Source: Bacteroidota bacterium
GTDB lineage: Bacteria; Bacteroidota; Bacteroidia; Bacteroidales; FEN-979
NCBI GenBank assembly: GCA_026391805.1
Contig: JAPLDJ010000015.1
Coordinates: 434,001-498,000 of the forward strand
Length of the DNA stretch: 64,000 nucleotides
Direction of reading: 5' to 3'
Shown here piece after piece: positions 43,419-52,574 of this stretch; positions within the stretch are counted from its first letter, which is position 1; the number at the start of each line of letters is the position of its first letter. The notes under the pieces were generated by a model, which ran no database searches, was not told the origin of the DNA, and worked only from the letters and a program-made list of their open reading frames with translations. Both the position numbers and the translations under genes were made by a program.

Positions 43419-45281
43419 TCACATTAAAATGAAATCTATAGTATCGTGTATTGCCTTCATGTACGCTTTTCTATCATCAATCGTCCAACTGTTTTTCCAT
43501 TGGGATGAATCAGTATCATCTTTGGTATAGTATTTCAAGAATAAGTTTTTAGTACATACAGGGATAAAAATGCCCTCTTTATCTTTTTCAATAATTATTT
43601 GTCTCTTCGTTGGAAACAAAGCATTGCCGTAGCCTCTATTTGTTCCAGAATCTAATAATACTAAGTTGTCAAGTGTATCTTTTATACCATTTTTTTCTTC
43701 TTTTTCCTCACTGTCATTCTGAACAACATATAAAATACTTTTATATAAAGGGTCAAATTTATTTCCTTCATCTTTTTTCTTTTCGATTAAATATTTTATC
43801 AAATCTTTGCTTTCTTCTTTTAATTTTATCCAGCTTTTATCATAACAAACAATATTTTCAATGTAGCTTAACCAAATAATTTTATCCTTAACTTCCCTCA
43901 AAGGGTTATCTGTTTTTGAACAGACATGTTCAATATCCCAATCATATAATTTACATTGATCAAATGGGAACTTGTAATATGTTAAAGTATCTCCTACAGA
44001 TAATTTAAATAAATTCTCGGTTTGATTCCGTTGCTGTGTTACACAGGTTTCAATATTAAAGAATAAAAGCAGTTTCTTGCATTGGTAATAATTATCAGTG
44101 TGATTCAATCCACTAATATCATTTATATCGTCTATGTCATTTAAGACTTTATTCCTTATTAAGATTTGAATTTCTTTCACAATTTGTGTTTTTGATTTTC
44201 CGCTGCATGTTTTAAAAATTTCTAATAACGGAATTTCAAAATAAATCAAATATCCAATGTAATGATAAAGAGTTCCATCTTCAAACCAATAGAGAAGTGT
44301 TTCAAACACTTCTTTAATTTTTCCCCAAGCATCTGTAAAATTTGATATATCCTTATCTCTCCAAAACGGATCATTTGGATTATCGTATAAATTTTGAAAT
44401 TTCCTATAAGAAAAATCAGAATCATACTTTTCGCTTTTGGATGTTAAAAAATCAAAAATTAGATCAATACGTGTTGCGGGTTGATAGTTTTTGTTAGCAA
44501 GAAAGTACCAAAATTTATCATCGTGAAGAGAATTCTCCATGTGATTCCAATCGTATGCTAATTCATTAAGGTTTAATTTCTCTCGTTTGTCTTTTGATTT
44601 TAAGATAAAAAGAGCCTTTATTAATTCAGCATTTGTCAATCTGATTTTACCTTTGTTGAGATTGTTGAAGATTTTTATAGATTCAATATCGTTTTCTGTT
44701 TCAGCAACATACCAAATAAAATTTACTTGTGGTTCCATTTTAATCTCTTGATCATTTTCATTTTTTTGATAATCATAAAATAGAACCTCTTCAATTTTAC
44801 TCTTTCGCACTTGATTTTCGGAAAACCATTTTTCTATTTTTTCTTTGGTGAGAGCAGCATGAAAACAGTCAATATCCGACTCTTTATGAATATTATCAAA
44901 ATCCAAATTAAATCTCGTTTGGTATGTAATGCTGTATAAAAACTTAGGTAAACTATCTACATCTGATGACTTTTGTTTTAAATATTTCAAAAGCAATAAG
45001 ATGGACGTTAAACGTTGTTGACCATCAATAACTTCCCACCCATTAATTATCTTATTGCTGATATCTTGCCAAGATTTTCTTTTAACAACTAAGGGTTGAA
45101 GGCAATAAAAATCACCTTGTTCTGCATTCTTTGCAAAATCCCAAATATCTTTTATTAAGTCTTCAACTTGTCTTGTACCCCATCGATATCCTCGTTGATA
45201 TGATGGAATATAAAAATGATGAGTTCCGTCCAGTAGTTCAGCTACAGCTTTTAGTCTAAAATTTGGATTTTGATCAGCCAT
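43419..45281 (-). CDS. DUF262-DUF1524 (GmrSD-type) HNH restriction protein
   Basis: A 620-residue protein. An N-terminal DUF262 module has I-P-S-Y-Q-R-G-Y-R-W-G near residue 24 and I-D-G-Q-Q-R-L-T-S near 83. The C-terminal DUF1524 module has the HNH-type Y-D-W-D-I-E-H-V-C-S motif near residue 450 and N-L-V-L-L near 555. This is the GmrS-GmrD fusion arrangement of type IV restriction enzymes that cut modified phage DNA, and also of BrxU/SspE-like effectors. It starts 10 bases after the exonuclease gene. Target modification cannot be told from the sequence. Confidence 0.85.
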   Translation of the reverse strand: MADQNPNFRLKAVAELLDGTHHFYIPSYQRGYRWGTRQVEDLIKDIWDFAKNAEQGDFYCLQPLVVKRKSWQDISNKIINGWEVIDGQQRLTSILLLLKYLKQKSSDVDSLPKFLYSITYQTRFNLDFDNIHKESDIDCFHAALTKEKIEKWFSENQVRKSKIEEVLFYDYQKNENDQEIKMEPQVNFIWYVAETENDIESIKIFNNLNKGKIRLTNAELIKALFILKSKDKREKLNLNELAYDWNHMENSLHDDKFWYFLANKNYQPATRIDLIFDFLTSKSEKYDSDFSYRKFQNLYDNPNDPFWRDKDISNFTDAWGKIKEVFETLLYWFEDGTLYHYIGYLIYFEIPLLEIFKTCSGKSKTQIVKEIQILIRNKVLNDIDDINDISGLNHTDNYYQCKKLLLFFNIETCVTQQRNQTENLFKLSVGDTLTYYKFPFDQCKLYDWDIEHVCSKTDNPLREVKDKIIWLSYIENIVCYDKSWIKLKEESKDLIKYLIEKKKDEGNKFDPLYKSILYVVQNDSEEKEEKNGIKDTLDNLVLLDSGTNRGYGNALFPTKRQIIIEKDKEGIFIPVCTKNLFLKYYTKDDTDSSQWKNSWTIDDRKAYMKAIHDTIDFILM

Positions 45282-45291
45282 ATGTTTTTTA

Positions 45292-45822
45292 TTATAATGA
45301 TAAACACATTCCTAAGTCAATTTTCATTATTTTACATGATTTAAGTACAATCTTCCCCGCAGTAATCGAATCTTCCAGCGCATCATGATGCCTAAATTCT
45401 ATATCCAAATAGGAAGCCAAGTTAGCGAGATTATAACCACCGTCTATATATCCACCACCAAATGCTTTTCTGGCGATCTGCATGGAATCCAACCATTGCA
45501 CCTCAAATGGCTCCAACCCAAATCTCTCAAAGGCTTTCCGAAATGCTACCCGATCAAAAGGTGAATGGTGAACCACGATATTGTTCTCAAACATTTGCCT
45601 GAGAACAGGATAAACATCAGGAAATATCGGCTGCCCTTCCACATCTTCTTCAGTGATCCCATGAATATCTATAAAACGCCAGTGGAAGTAATCCTGTGGA
45701 TCGATGTAAGACTTCCATGTATCAATAAGTTCTCCATCCTCGAATATTCCTATCCCAATCTGACAGATTGTAGACTGATCAGGATTGGCGGTTTCAACAT
45801 CGAGGGAGTAGAATCGGGTCAT
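45292..45822 (-). CDS. DEDDh 3'-5' exonuclease (DnaQ-like)
   Basis: A 176-residue exonuclease domain. Acidic residues: S-L-D-V-E-T-A at residues 7-13 (DxE), H-H-S-P-F-D near 84-89 and H-H-D-A-L-E-D near 142-148, the DEDDh pattern. It is the length of a bare exonuclease domain and has no polymerase-binding tail. Its ATG overlaps the stop of the WYL-regulator gene by 4 bases, so it is co-translated. It removes nucleotides from DNA or RNA 3' ends. Confidence 0.85.
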   Translation of the reverse strand: MTRFYSLDVETANPDQSTICQIGIGIFEDGELIDTWKSYIDPQDYFHWRFIDIHGITEEDVEGQPIFPDVYPVLRQMFENNIVVHHSPFDRVAFRKAFERFGLEPFEVQWLDSMQIARKAFGGGYIDGGYNLANLASYLDIEFRHHDALEDSITAGKIVLKSCKIMKIDLGMCLSL

Positions 45823-46724
45823 TTCTGGTAGAGTTTTGAAACCTTATCGGAGATTGTGCAGATTTTCTTACTTAGAGACCTTGGTTTAACAACTTCAACA
45901 GTCTCCCCAAAACTCAGAATCTCCATTATCAGATCATGGGTGATGCAAATGTGCAGTTTTACCCTCAATTCATTCTCATCATCCACAAGAATCGTCTGTG
46001 ACTCGTGAAGCGGATAGCTGTTGATGTACTTCCCTTGTTCTGGGTCAAATTTCAATACAACATCTTCGGGTTTCCCATCTTCCAGATTAATGACCCCAAA
46101 ACAATGCTGGAAGATAGCATTTACATCAAGGTTTTTAGGATAATCAAAGCGTTGGGGTGTATTTTCGAAATCGAGTATCCGATCCAGCCCGAAGGTTTTC
46201 AGTTTTTTATCCTTAAGGTCTTTGGCAAACAGGTACCACCGACCTTTACTTTCCTTCAGGGCATATGGTTCGACCAATCTCGTGGTTGGATCATCATATT
46301 CATACTTGCGGTGAATAAGATTCAAGACGATTCTGTTTTTTATGGCATGGAGCAGTCCGTGAAAATGATGAGTCCCAGCAGCCTTTCTCCTTTCGAAGAA
46401 CATGTACTGAGCTACATCATTAGCCATTTTCAATGAATTGATGGTGTCAATGGATTCAAGCATCCTGTTATTAAGGTCTGTCTGCTGGTCATCAGCGATA
46501 TGATACGCTTTAGCTAAATGGTCATACTGGATGTCAATCTTGAACAGGTCACGGATTTCATTCAAATCCCGTAAGAAGGTGCGGTTTGATATTGAGAAGG
46601 GGCGATCCTGAAATTCTGATTCATTGTGTAGATAATCCCTGATCTCTTCAAATGAGGCTTGTTTGCTCCTCCGAAGTTTTTTGATTATGGTTAAATATCT
46701 AAAAATGTAGTCTTGCTTTGCCAT
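45819..46724 (-). CDS. WYL-domain transcriptional regulator
   Basis: A 301-residue regulator. The N-terminal 80 residues look like a winged-helix DNA-binding domain. The WYL domain runs from about residue 130 to 215: Y-E-Y-D-D-P...V-E-P-Y-A-L-K-E-S-K-G-R-W-Y-L and L-D-R-I. A C-terminal extension as in DeoR/YafY-type WYL regulators follows. WYL repressors commonly sit in front of defence operons and respond to nucleic acid. It is the first gene of the six-gene operon running to 39708. Confidence 0.85.
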   Translation of the reverse strand: MAKQDYIFRYLTIIKKLRRSKQASFEEIRDYLHNESEFQDRPFSISNRTFLRDLNEIRDLFKIDIQYDHLAKAYHIADDQQTDLNNRMLESIDTINSLKMANDVAQYMFFERRKAAGTHHFHGLLHAIKNRIVLNLIHRKYEYDDPTTRLVEPYALKESKGRWYLFAKDLKDKKLKTFGLDRILDFENTPQRFDYPKNLDVNAIFQHCFGVINLEDGKPEDVVLKFDPEQGKYINSYPLHESQTILVDDENELRVKLHICITHDLIMEILSFGETVEVVKPRSLSKKICTISDKVSKLYQK

Positions 46725-46780
46725 ATCCTGAATAGAGTTATAAAATTGAGAAAATATTCAATAGGATAGACATATTGGAA

Positions 46781-47290
46781 TCATTTAAATAATGCAATCA
46801 ATAAGTTATCGGGATCATTAAAAACTATAAAGTCGGAAATTTTGCCCGCCAGAATAAAATGTTGATCTTCGTTATTATGAGAAAAATCAATACTGATCTT
46901 CCTAATCAACTCCCTTTCTAAGTCTCTCAGGTCAGCAGCTCTTTCAAATTCATGCTTCTCGACAGCTTCCATTTTCTTCTTCTTGATTTCCATCATCTTT
47001 TCAAAGTCCTTTTTCCCCTCAGCAGAGAGAAGCTCGTACTCTGGGGTTGAGTAATCAAGTACAGGAGCAACAATGTTATAGCCATGATCTTTGATAGCTA
47101 TGAATAGCTCTTTCATCCTATCCTTGCCTTGAAACTGGTCTTTTTGAGCGATGTATTCTTTGCAAAGGTCATTTAGCTCTGCAACTAATGTTTCAATGGG
47201 TTCCATTGTTTTTTGACAAAGATATGTTGTGAGATCGCCAAAGTATGTCGGTCTAAAAGAAATGAAACTTTTTTCTAACTCTCCATTCAT
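46781..47290 (-). CDS. UVR-motif protein
   Basis: A 169-residue protein that may also start at the internal Met at 47206 (M-E-P-I-E-T-L). The helical hairpin K-K-K-M-E-A-V-E-K-H-E-F-E-R-A-A-D-L-R-D (about residues 104-123) is a UvrB/UvrC-type UVR motif, used for UvrB-UvrC or ClpC-type contacts. No other domain seen. It is divergent from the AAA ATPase gene at 47347, with 56 bases between them. Confidence 0.65.
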   Translation of the reverse strand: MNGELEKSFISFRPTYFGDLTTYLCQKTMEPIETLVAELNDLCKEYIAQKDQFQGKDRMKELFIAIKDHGYNIVAPVLDYSTPEYELLSAEGKKDFEKMMEIKKKKMEAVEKHEFERAADLRDLERELIRKISIDFSHNNEDQHFILAGKISDFIVFNDPDNLLIALFK

Positions 47291-47346
47291 TCCGCCATGT
47301 TTTGGCGGTCTTGTGGACTACTTTTGTTTTCAATAAACTTTAGAAT

Positions 47347-48468
47347 ATGGAAACGATCCCGATGAGAATTTCAGACAAAACTTTGATAAACTGCGATCTG
47401 GAGAGAACAACCTCAAAAATGAGCCTTGGAGAGGTCTTCTCTGAAAGAAAAGGCTGCTACCTGAACGAGTTCAATCTGTTCCTCGCTCATTTTAACTGCA
47501 TTCCGAACTTCATTCATGAAGTCAATATTGATTGTAAACGAGCGAAAAGTTGGTTTTCTGAAAAATACAAGCCCGAGATAAGGCATCACTACTTTGATAA
47601 AAGGTACTACAACAGGAGCAAGAATCCTGAGTATGACGATGTCTTTTATATCCTTTACGATGACCTGATCGTATATATGGACACCAATCAATCCGTTGTC
47701 AGGTTCCTTTTCCAGCATACTGATATCAAGAAGGTAGAGGAAGTGATACAAGGTGTTAGGAAGTTCAGGGAGAAAAAAGCCAGAAGCAAACCTGAAATAG
47801 CTCTATTGGTAAATTCTCGGTTCGGCTTAGATGCGAAAGAACTGGCAATCATAAAACCCAAGCTCAATATTGAGGAGAATTATAACGATGACTTTATTGA
47901 AGTCCATCAGACTATCCTAAAGCGGTTATCAAAGAAAAATGATAAGGGGATCGTGCTTTTACTCGGAAAAAACGGAACAGGTAAAACTTTCTATATCAGG
48001 TACTTGATCTCTAAAATAAATAAAAAGGTGATCTTTTTGCCGCCCAACATGGCGAAAATCATCACGAATCCTGATCTGATCTCCGTTCTTATTGACAATC
48101 CAAACTCTGTCTTTGTAATTGAGGATGCGGAAAACATTGTTGTAGATAGGGAAAAGGACGGGCAATCTCCAGTTACAGCCCTGTTGAATATCTCAGATGG
48201 TCTGTTATCGGACTGTCTTAATATCCAGATTATCTGTTCCTTTAACACAGATTTGTCGAGAGTGGATACTGCATTATTGAGGAAGGGGCGGTTAATCGCC
48301 AAATATGAGTTCAAAGAATTAGCGGTTGAAAAAGCCCAGCTACTCTCTAAAAAATTGGGATTCTCTGGGAATATCAGTTCCCCGATTACTCTGACGGGAA
48401 TATATAATCAGGGGGAGAAGGAGTTTTCACAAATGAAAAAAAGGAATCTCATTGGGTTTAAGTCATAA
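47347..48468 (+). CDS. AAA+ ATPase (Bcs1/proteasomal-ATPase-like class)
   Basis: A 373-residue protein. The AAA module spans residues about 195-355: Walker A L-G-K-N-G-T-G-K-T near 205, Walker B V-F-V-I-E-D-A-E-N near 258, sensor 1 C-S-F-N-T-D near 298 and L-L-R-K-G-R near 312. The N-terminal 190 residues are unassigned. Probably a protein-remodelling ATPase. It lies apart from other operons, and a shared terminator separates it from the kinase operon. Confidence 0.8.
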   Translation: METIPMRISDKTLINCDLERTTSKMSLGEVFSERKGCYLNEFNLFLAHFNCIPNFIHEVNIDCKRAKSWFSEKYKPEIRHHYFDKRYYNRSKNPEYDDVFYILYDDLIVYMDTNQSVVRFLFQHTDIKKVEEVIQGVRKFREKKARSKPEIALLVNSRFGLDAKELAIIKPKLNIEENYNDDFIEVHQTILKRLSKKNDKGIVLLLGKNGTGKTFYIRYLISKINKKVIFLPPNMAKIITNPDLISVLIDNPNSVFVIEDAENIVVDREKDGQSPVTALLNISDGLLSDCLNIQIICSFNTDLSRVDTALLRKGRLIAKYEFKELAVEKAQLLSKKLGFSGNISSPITLTGIYNQGEKEFSQMKKRNLIGFKS

Positions 48469-48623
48469 TATAAACTAAGCCTCCCCAATAAATATTTTAG
48501 AAAGGGTTAGTTTAAAAACCCTAAATCCCTGCCTGTATATCAGTTACAGAATCTGATTATTGTTGGTATATTCTGCCTATTTATTTATTAGTATTGGTAA
48601 AATATTCAATTATTGTAAGAGTA

Positions 48624-48657
48624 ATAAAACCTACATATGATTGATATGTGGTTTTAT
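48624..48657. terminator. bidirectional terminator
   Basis: An inverted repeat ATAAAACC...CATAT / ATATGTGGTTTTAT between the convergent ends of the AAA ATPase gene (48468) and the membrane protein gene (48657), with T runs on both sides. The rest of the 190-base gap is AT-rich and shows no gene. Confidence 0.6.
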
Positions 48658-49448
48658 TATTTTTCAAATATTGTTAATTTTAATCGTTTTATTAAGTAAT
48701 CATCAATATTTGCAATTTTAGCATTGATATCATCAACGTATCTCGTATACTTTTCATCAGCCCTGAAAGTTAGATTTGTGCGACAATACCTCAATGTTTC
48801 AATCATTTCCAATCCAATCCTTGGATCATTAACAACAATTCTCTTAAAAATTGTCTTGAAGGAATCATCATCGAATAAATAATAATGTAGATCAGTAATT
48901 TCTTCTCGTAATTGAGCGATCATACCAAGTCTTTTTTGAGAGGAATCCATTCGAATAGTCCAACTTAAAAAATAGGAGTGTGTTAAGGAAGTTTTAATCA
49001 TTGATATTACTTGATTATCGTAATCATGCTTTTGTGCAGATTTTTTTATTTTTTTATAATCTTTATGTGTGGATGAAAACAAATAAACACCAGCAGATAC
49101 TAATGCAATCGCAAAAATTTGAAAAAGAAAAGAAATCGTTGTTGAATCTAATGTTCCTTTCGTACGAATCTCATATTGATTTAAAAATGCTTTTTCATTT
49201 GCGACTAATATTGAATCATTTTTAAATAGTTTGGGATTATTTAATCGATTATTTAAATCATCAGTTGTTATCTGTACTAATTTGGTTGTTTTTTTTACAT
49301 TTGTGTATGCCCCTATAAGAACATAAATACAAGTGGCGGAAATAATTACAAAAAGCAGTGTCAATGACCAATTTGTAATTGTATGTAAATCAAACTTTAT
49401 CTTCATCATTTGATTGATATTTGCTAAATGATTATTTTGCTTTATCAA
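48657..49448 (-). CDS. two-pass membrane protein of the two-component operon
   Basis: A 263-residue protein with two transmembrane helices, near residues 28-50 (S-L-T-L-L-F-V-I-I-S-A-T-C-I-Y-V) and 105-122, separated by a periplasmic-type loop of about 55 residues. The C-terminal 130 residues are helical and cytoplasmic. The gene overlaps the receiver gene by 17 bases, so it is part of the kinase/receiver operon. It may be the membrane-linked output or input partner. No family recognised. Confidence 0.65.
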   Translation of the reverse strand: MIKQNNHLANINQMMKIKFDLHTITNWSLTLLFVIISATCIYVLIGAYTNVKKTTKLVQITTDDLNNRLNNPKLFKNDSILVANEKAFLNQYEIRTKGTLDSTTISFLFQIFAIALVSAGVYLFSSTHKDYKKIKKSAQKHDYDNQVISMIKTSLTHSYFLSWTIRMDSSQKRLGMIAQLREEITDLHYYLFDDDSFKTIFKRIVVNDPRIGLEMIETLRYCRTNLTFRADEKYTRYVDDINAKIANIDDYLIKRLKLTIFEK

Positions 49449-49857
49449 GTAATTCTTTCACTTCCTTTATAAACAAATCTGCTGGATCATTGGTTTTGTC
49501 ATATAAGGATATATTTTCATAGAGTTTCTTATCAATAGCCTTTCTAAAAGGCTCTAAATAATCACTATAGATTATTATCCTATGTTCTGATTGTAGTTCA
49601 GGGAATTCGTTTAACAACCGATTCTTAATAAAAATCCAACCTGTGAATAAACTACCATTTGTTTCATTTTGCTCTTCGGGATTAAGTCCATCTGGATCAA
49701 TGTTTAAGTCAATGATATATAAATAAATGTTTTGAGTTTCCATTATTTCCATTGCATCATAGATGGAGAATGCGGGATAAACTGTATGTTTTGGTTCAAA
49801 GTTTCCTTTTATAGAGGCAGCGATTGAACCATCATCTTCAAGTACTAAAATATTCAT
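49432..49857 (-). CDS. response-regulator receiver domain protein
   Basis: A 141-residue stand-alone receiver domain. Acid pair in I-L-V-L-E-D-D (residues 3-9), phosphorylation Asp in Y-I-I-D-L-N-I-D (about 55), S/T position in I-I-Y-S-D-Y (about 98) and Lys in L-Y-D-K-T-N-D (about 120). No DNA-binding output domain, so signal must pass to another protein, perhaps the membrane protein downstream. Its start codon overlaps the kinase stop (ATGA). Confidence 0.8.
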   Translation of the reverse strand: MNILVLEDDGSIAASIKGNFEPKHTVYPAFSIYDAMEIMETQNIYLYIIDLNIDPDGLNPEEQNETNGSLFTGWIFIKNRLLNEFPELQSEHRIIIYSDYLEPFRKAIDKKLYENISLYDKTNDPADLFIKEVKELLDKAK

Positions 49858-52118
49858 AATGTTTTTAATTTAGGTGGAATAACAACATAAAAAGTAGTCT
49901 CATATATTGGTGTATTAATTTTTTTACTTACTTCATTAAAAGAGGGATAAAATAAGGGGTCTCCATGTGAAGACATTGCGCAACATTTAAGATAAATGTC
50001 AGATTCTTTAATTTGTTTGAATTCATTTTGTATTTCAGAGAATTTAGGGTGGTCAATAAATGCGGGATGCAGGAGATATGGGTGGAAAAATGGAAGATAT
50101 TTGGCAGAGAGCATTTTAGATGTATGATAAATTGCTCCTTTATGAGCATTGATAATTTTTTTTGCAAGATATAAACCAATTCCCTGACTATTTTTATCGT
50201 TTTGAGTTGTGTTGTTTCCCCTTTCGTGCAGTCCATAAATTCTTTCATCATCTTCTTTTAAAATAGGTATTCCATAACTCGTTACTGTTAAAATATGAGG
50301 TGAATCAGGAGAAGTTGATTCTTTAGAGCAATCAAGCCAAACGTTTGTTCCTCTGTAAGAATATTTTAAAGCATTTCGAAGTAAATTGTAAACAATCTGT
50401 TCGATTAAAACCAAATCTGCAAAAACCATTGGACGCAATGGATCATCTTTTATTGGCACATCAACTTTGATATGAATTTTCTTATGTTGAGCAAAACTCT
50501 TATAAGTGTCTCTCCATTTAAATAAAATTTCATCATAAATGTAAAAATCCTTTTTCTTTGGATTTAATTCATCAATAAGGCATTGCGAATTATATTTTAA
50601 AGCAGCCAATTGTCGAAGAAAACCATTGAAATCATCCTTTAAATCCTTAAACCCCTTTTTACCAAGATACTTGAAAAAATCATAATTGCTAAATGGTGAC
50701 CAGTATCTTTGATCAATCATAGCTATGATTTGTCCTATTTCATGCCCCATTATTCTGAAATTAGTTTCCAGCCTTTCTTGTGCAATTTCTGCCCAAAGAG
50801 ATGAAAATTTGAAGGCAAGAAGAGTATAAAATCCAGAAATTGCATTCGTAAATGCTTGAAATTCTATTGGATGATTTTCTTTAGTCTTTAATCTTGCCCA
50901 TTTTTGATTATTATAACGAACCCAAATGATTAAAAATGCTTGAGGGTTTTTTACTGTTGGAATTATTCTAATCAAATCATTATTGGAATCAACCATGTAT
51001 GATTCATTCTCTAAGACCAATCCTTTAAGAATAATAGGACATTCTACGCTACTTGTTGGGGATTTTCTAAATTCTTTGGGCACAATTGAAATATCATATT
51101 GTGCGCCTTGAGGTAAAATATTTCCAGAATCATATTGAGCCTGAATCATCAATTTTTCAGGGGGCTTTGAGCTATACTCTTTTGTTCCAAAAACGCACAT
51201 AAAATCAACTGGAAAAAAAAGAGATAGTTTATTTATTAATTGGTTTGTTTTCTCCCAAAAATTCATCAATCCAGAATCTTGAGAATCCGAAAAATTGTAA
51301 CTAATTATTTGATTAAGAAGTCCGATTTTTTCATTTATATATTTAACTTTTTTCTCAATTAGGATATCCTCCAATCTCTTCTCAAGTTTTCTTTTAAGTA
51401 TTAGAATATCATTCAAAATCGACTCATATTTCTGATTAGTCAAAATATTATTTTTATCTTTAATCCATTTATTATGACTTTTTTCAATTGATTTAATCAA
51501 ACTTGGAAATTCAAATATTTTCTTTGCAATGAACTTGGTTCTTATTGATTCTATTAATTTAAGATTTTGTTCAAGCACTAATTCACCAACAAATAGAACC
51601 CCGAGTATTTTGCCTTCAATGATAATGGGAAAAATTAATTCTCTATAACCTAAAATCGGGCATTCATAAAATATAAAAATTTGTTGTTGGTTTTCTATAT
51701 CTTTTTTACCAACATTAATAATTGGATTACGGGAGTATGTTAAACGAAAATTTCTATAATAGTCTGACTGTGGATTTTTAATTATCTTATTTAATTCTTG
51801 TTCAAGTGATTTATTTTCAAGGTTACGAAAGATTTCGGCATGTAAATTATCATTGAAAATGCAATATTTTTCACAATTAAAATCTTTCCTGAAAGCACGG
51901 CAGGGTGGATGAAGATCATAATGAATAGACATAGAATCTATTCTATTTATCCGATTCTGAGGTAAAAACTCAACAATTGTTACTGGATTTTTCAAATGAC
52001 TTGCATGCTCAGTAATAATACCAATTAAGTGTTCTTTACTAATTATCCCCATGGTATTCTCATCACCATCAGTGCTTTCTGTTATAAAATCAGGATGGAG
52101 GGGATAAATCTTTTCCAT
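49854..52118 (-). CDS. cytoplasmic histidine kinase with PocR-like sensor domain
   Basis: A 754-residue kinase without transmembrane helices. The N-terminal part (residues about 25-210) holds a PocR-like sensory domain with cysteines in C-R-A-F-R-K-D-F-N-C-E-K-Y-C. A linker coiled coil and a GAF-like region follow. The phosphoacceptor His is probably in M-G-H-E-I-G-Q (about 457). The ATPase part has N-L-L-R-N-A-L-K-Y-S near 585 (N box), an irregular G1 region, and G-I-G-L-Y-L-A-K-K near 645. First gene of the three-gene operon. The signal is unknown; PocR-type domains often bind small ligands. Confidence 0.75.
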   Translation of the reverse strand: MEKIYPLHPDFITESTDGDENTMGIISKEHLIGIITEHASHLKNPVTIVEFLPQNRINRIDSMSIHYDLHPPCRAFRKDFNCEKYCIFNDNLHAEIFRNLENKSLEQELNKIIKNPQSDYYRNFRLTYSRNPIINVGKKDIENQQQIFIFYECPILGYRELIFPIIIEGKILGVLFVGELVLEQNLKLIESIRTKFIAKKIFEFPSLIKSIEKSHNKWIKDKNNILTNQKYESILNDILILKRKLEKRLEDILIEKKVKYINEKIGLLNQIISYNFSDSQDSGLMNFWEKTNQLINKLSLFFPVDFMCVFGTKEYSSKPPEKLMIQAQYDSGNILPQGAQYDISIVPKEFRKSPTSSVECPIILKGLVLENESYMVDSNNDLIRIIPTVKNPQAFLIIWVRYNNQKWARLKTKENHPIEFQAFTNAISGFYTLLAFKFSSLWAEIAQERLETNFRIMGHEIGQIIAMIDQRYWSPFSNYDFFKYLGKKGFKDLKDDFNGFLRQLAALKYNSQCLIDELNPKKKDFYIYDEILFKWRDTYKSFAQHKKIHIKVDVPIKDDPLRPMVFADLVLIEQIVYNLLRNALKYSYRGTNVWLDCSKESTSPDSPHILTVTSYGIPILKEDDERIYGLHERGNNTTQNDKNSQGIGLYLAKKIINAHKGAIYHTSKMLSAKYLPFFHPYLLHPAFIDHPKFSEIQNEFKQIKESDIYLKCCAMSSHGDPLFYPSFNEVSKKINTPIYETTFYVVIPPKLKTL

Positions 52119-52574
52119 AATTATTTCTTTTGAAAAACGGATAATTGGTCAATCAAAATATCTATGGGCTTAAAGATAATAAATTTTAATAAACAAAAGA
52201 ATCTTTGATAAATATCACCAAATATTTTCAGTTATGGATATTTCCAAAGCCTGAAATAAAGGAATCCAGTCGCCTTGAACCCCATCCAGTTGATTCACAC
52301 AGGCAGTGACCAAATACTGATTAAAACAGGCACTGATTTGGTGATCCTTAAAAGATAAATAAAGGCTACGATCCCAATGATAGTGCCACCGATACGGAGT
52401 CAAATGTTTTTTGAATTCATGTCGGTCTTTTTATCAATAGCATTGAATGATAAAGGTACAATAACTTTCCTTTTATAATTATTACAACTACCCTCCTCTC
52501 TCCAACATACACAGGAATTTGTTTTTCTTTTTGAAACCCCGTACTTTAGCACCTTGTAACCAATAACATCCCAA

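Noticed and set aside
46781-47290. UvrB or UvrC fragment
   Set aside because: Only the UVR hairpin is shared; no helicase or nuclease domain is present, and the length fits an independent small protein.
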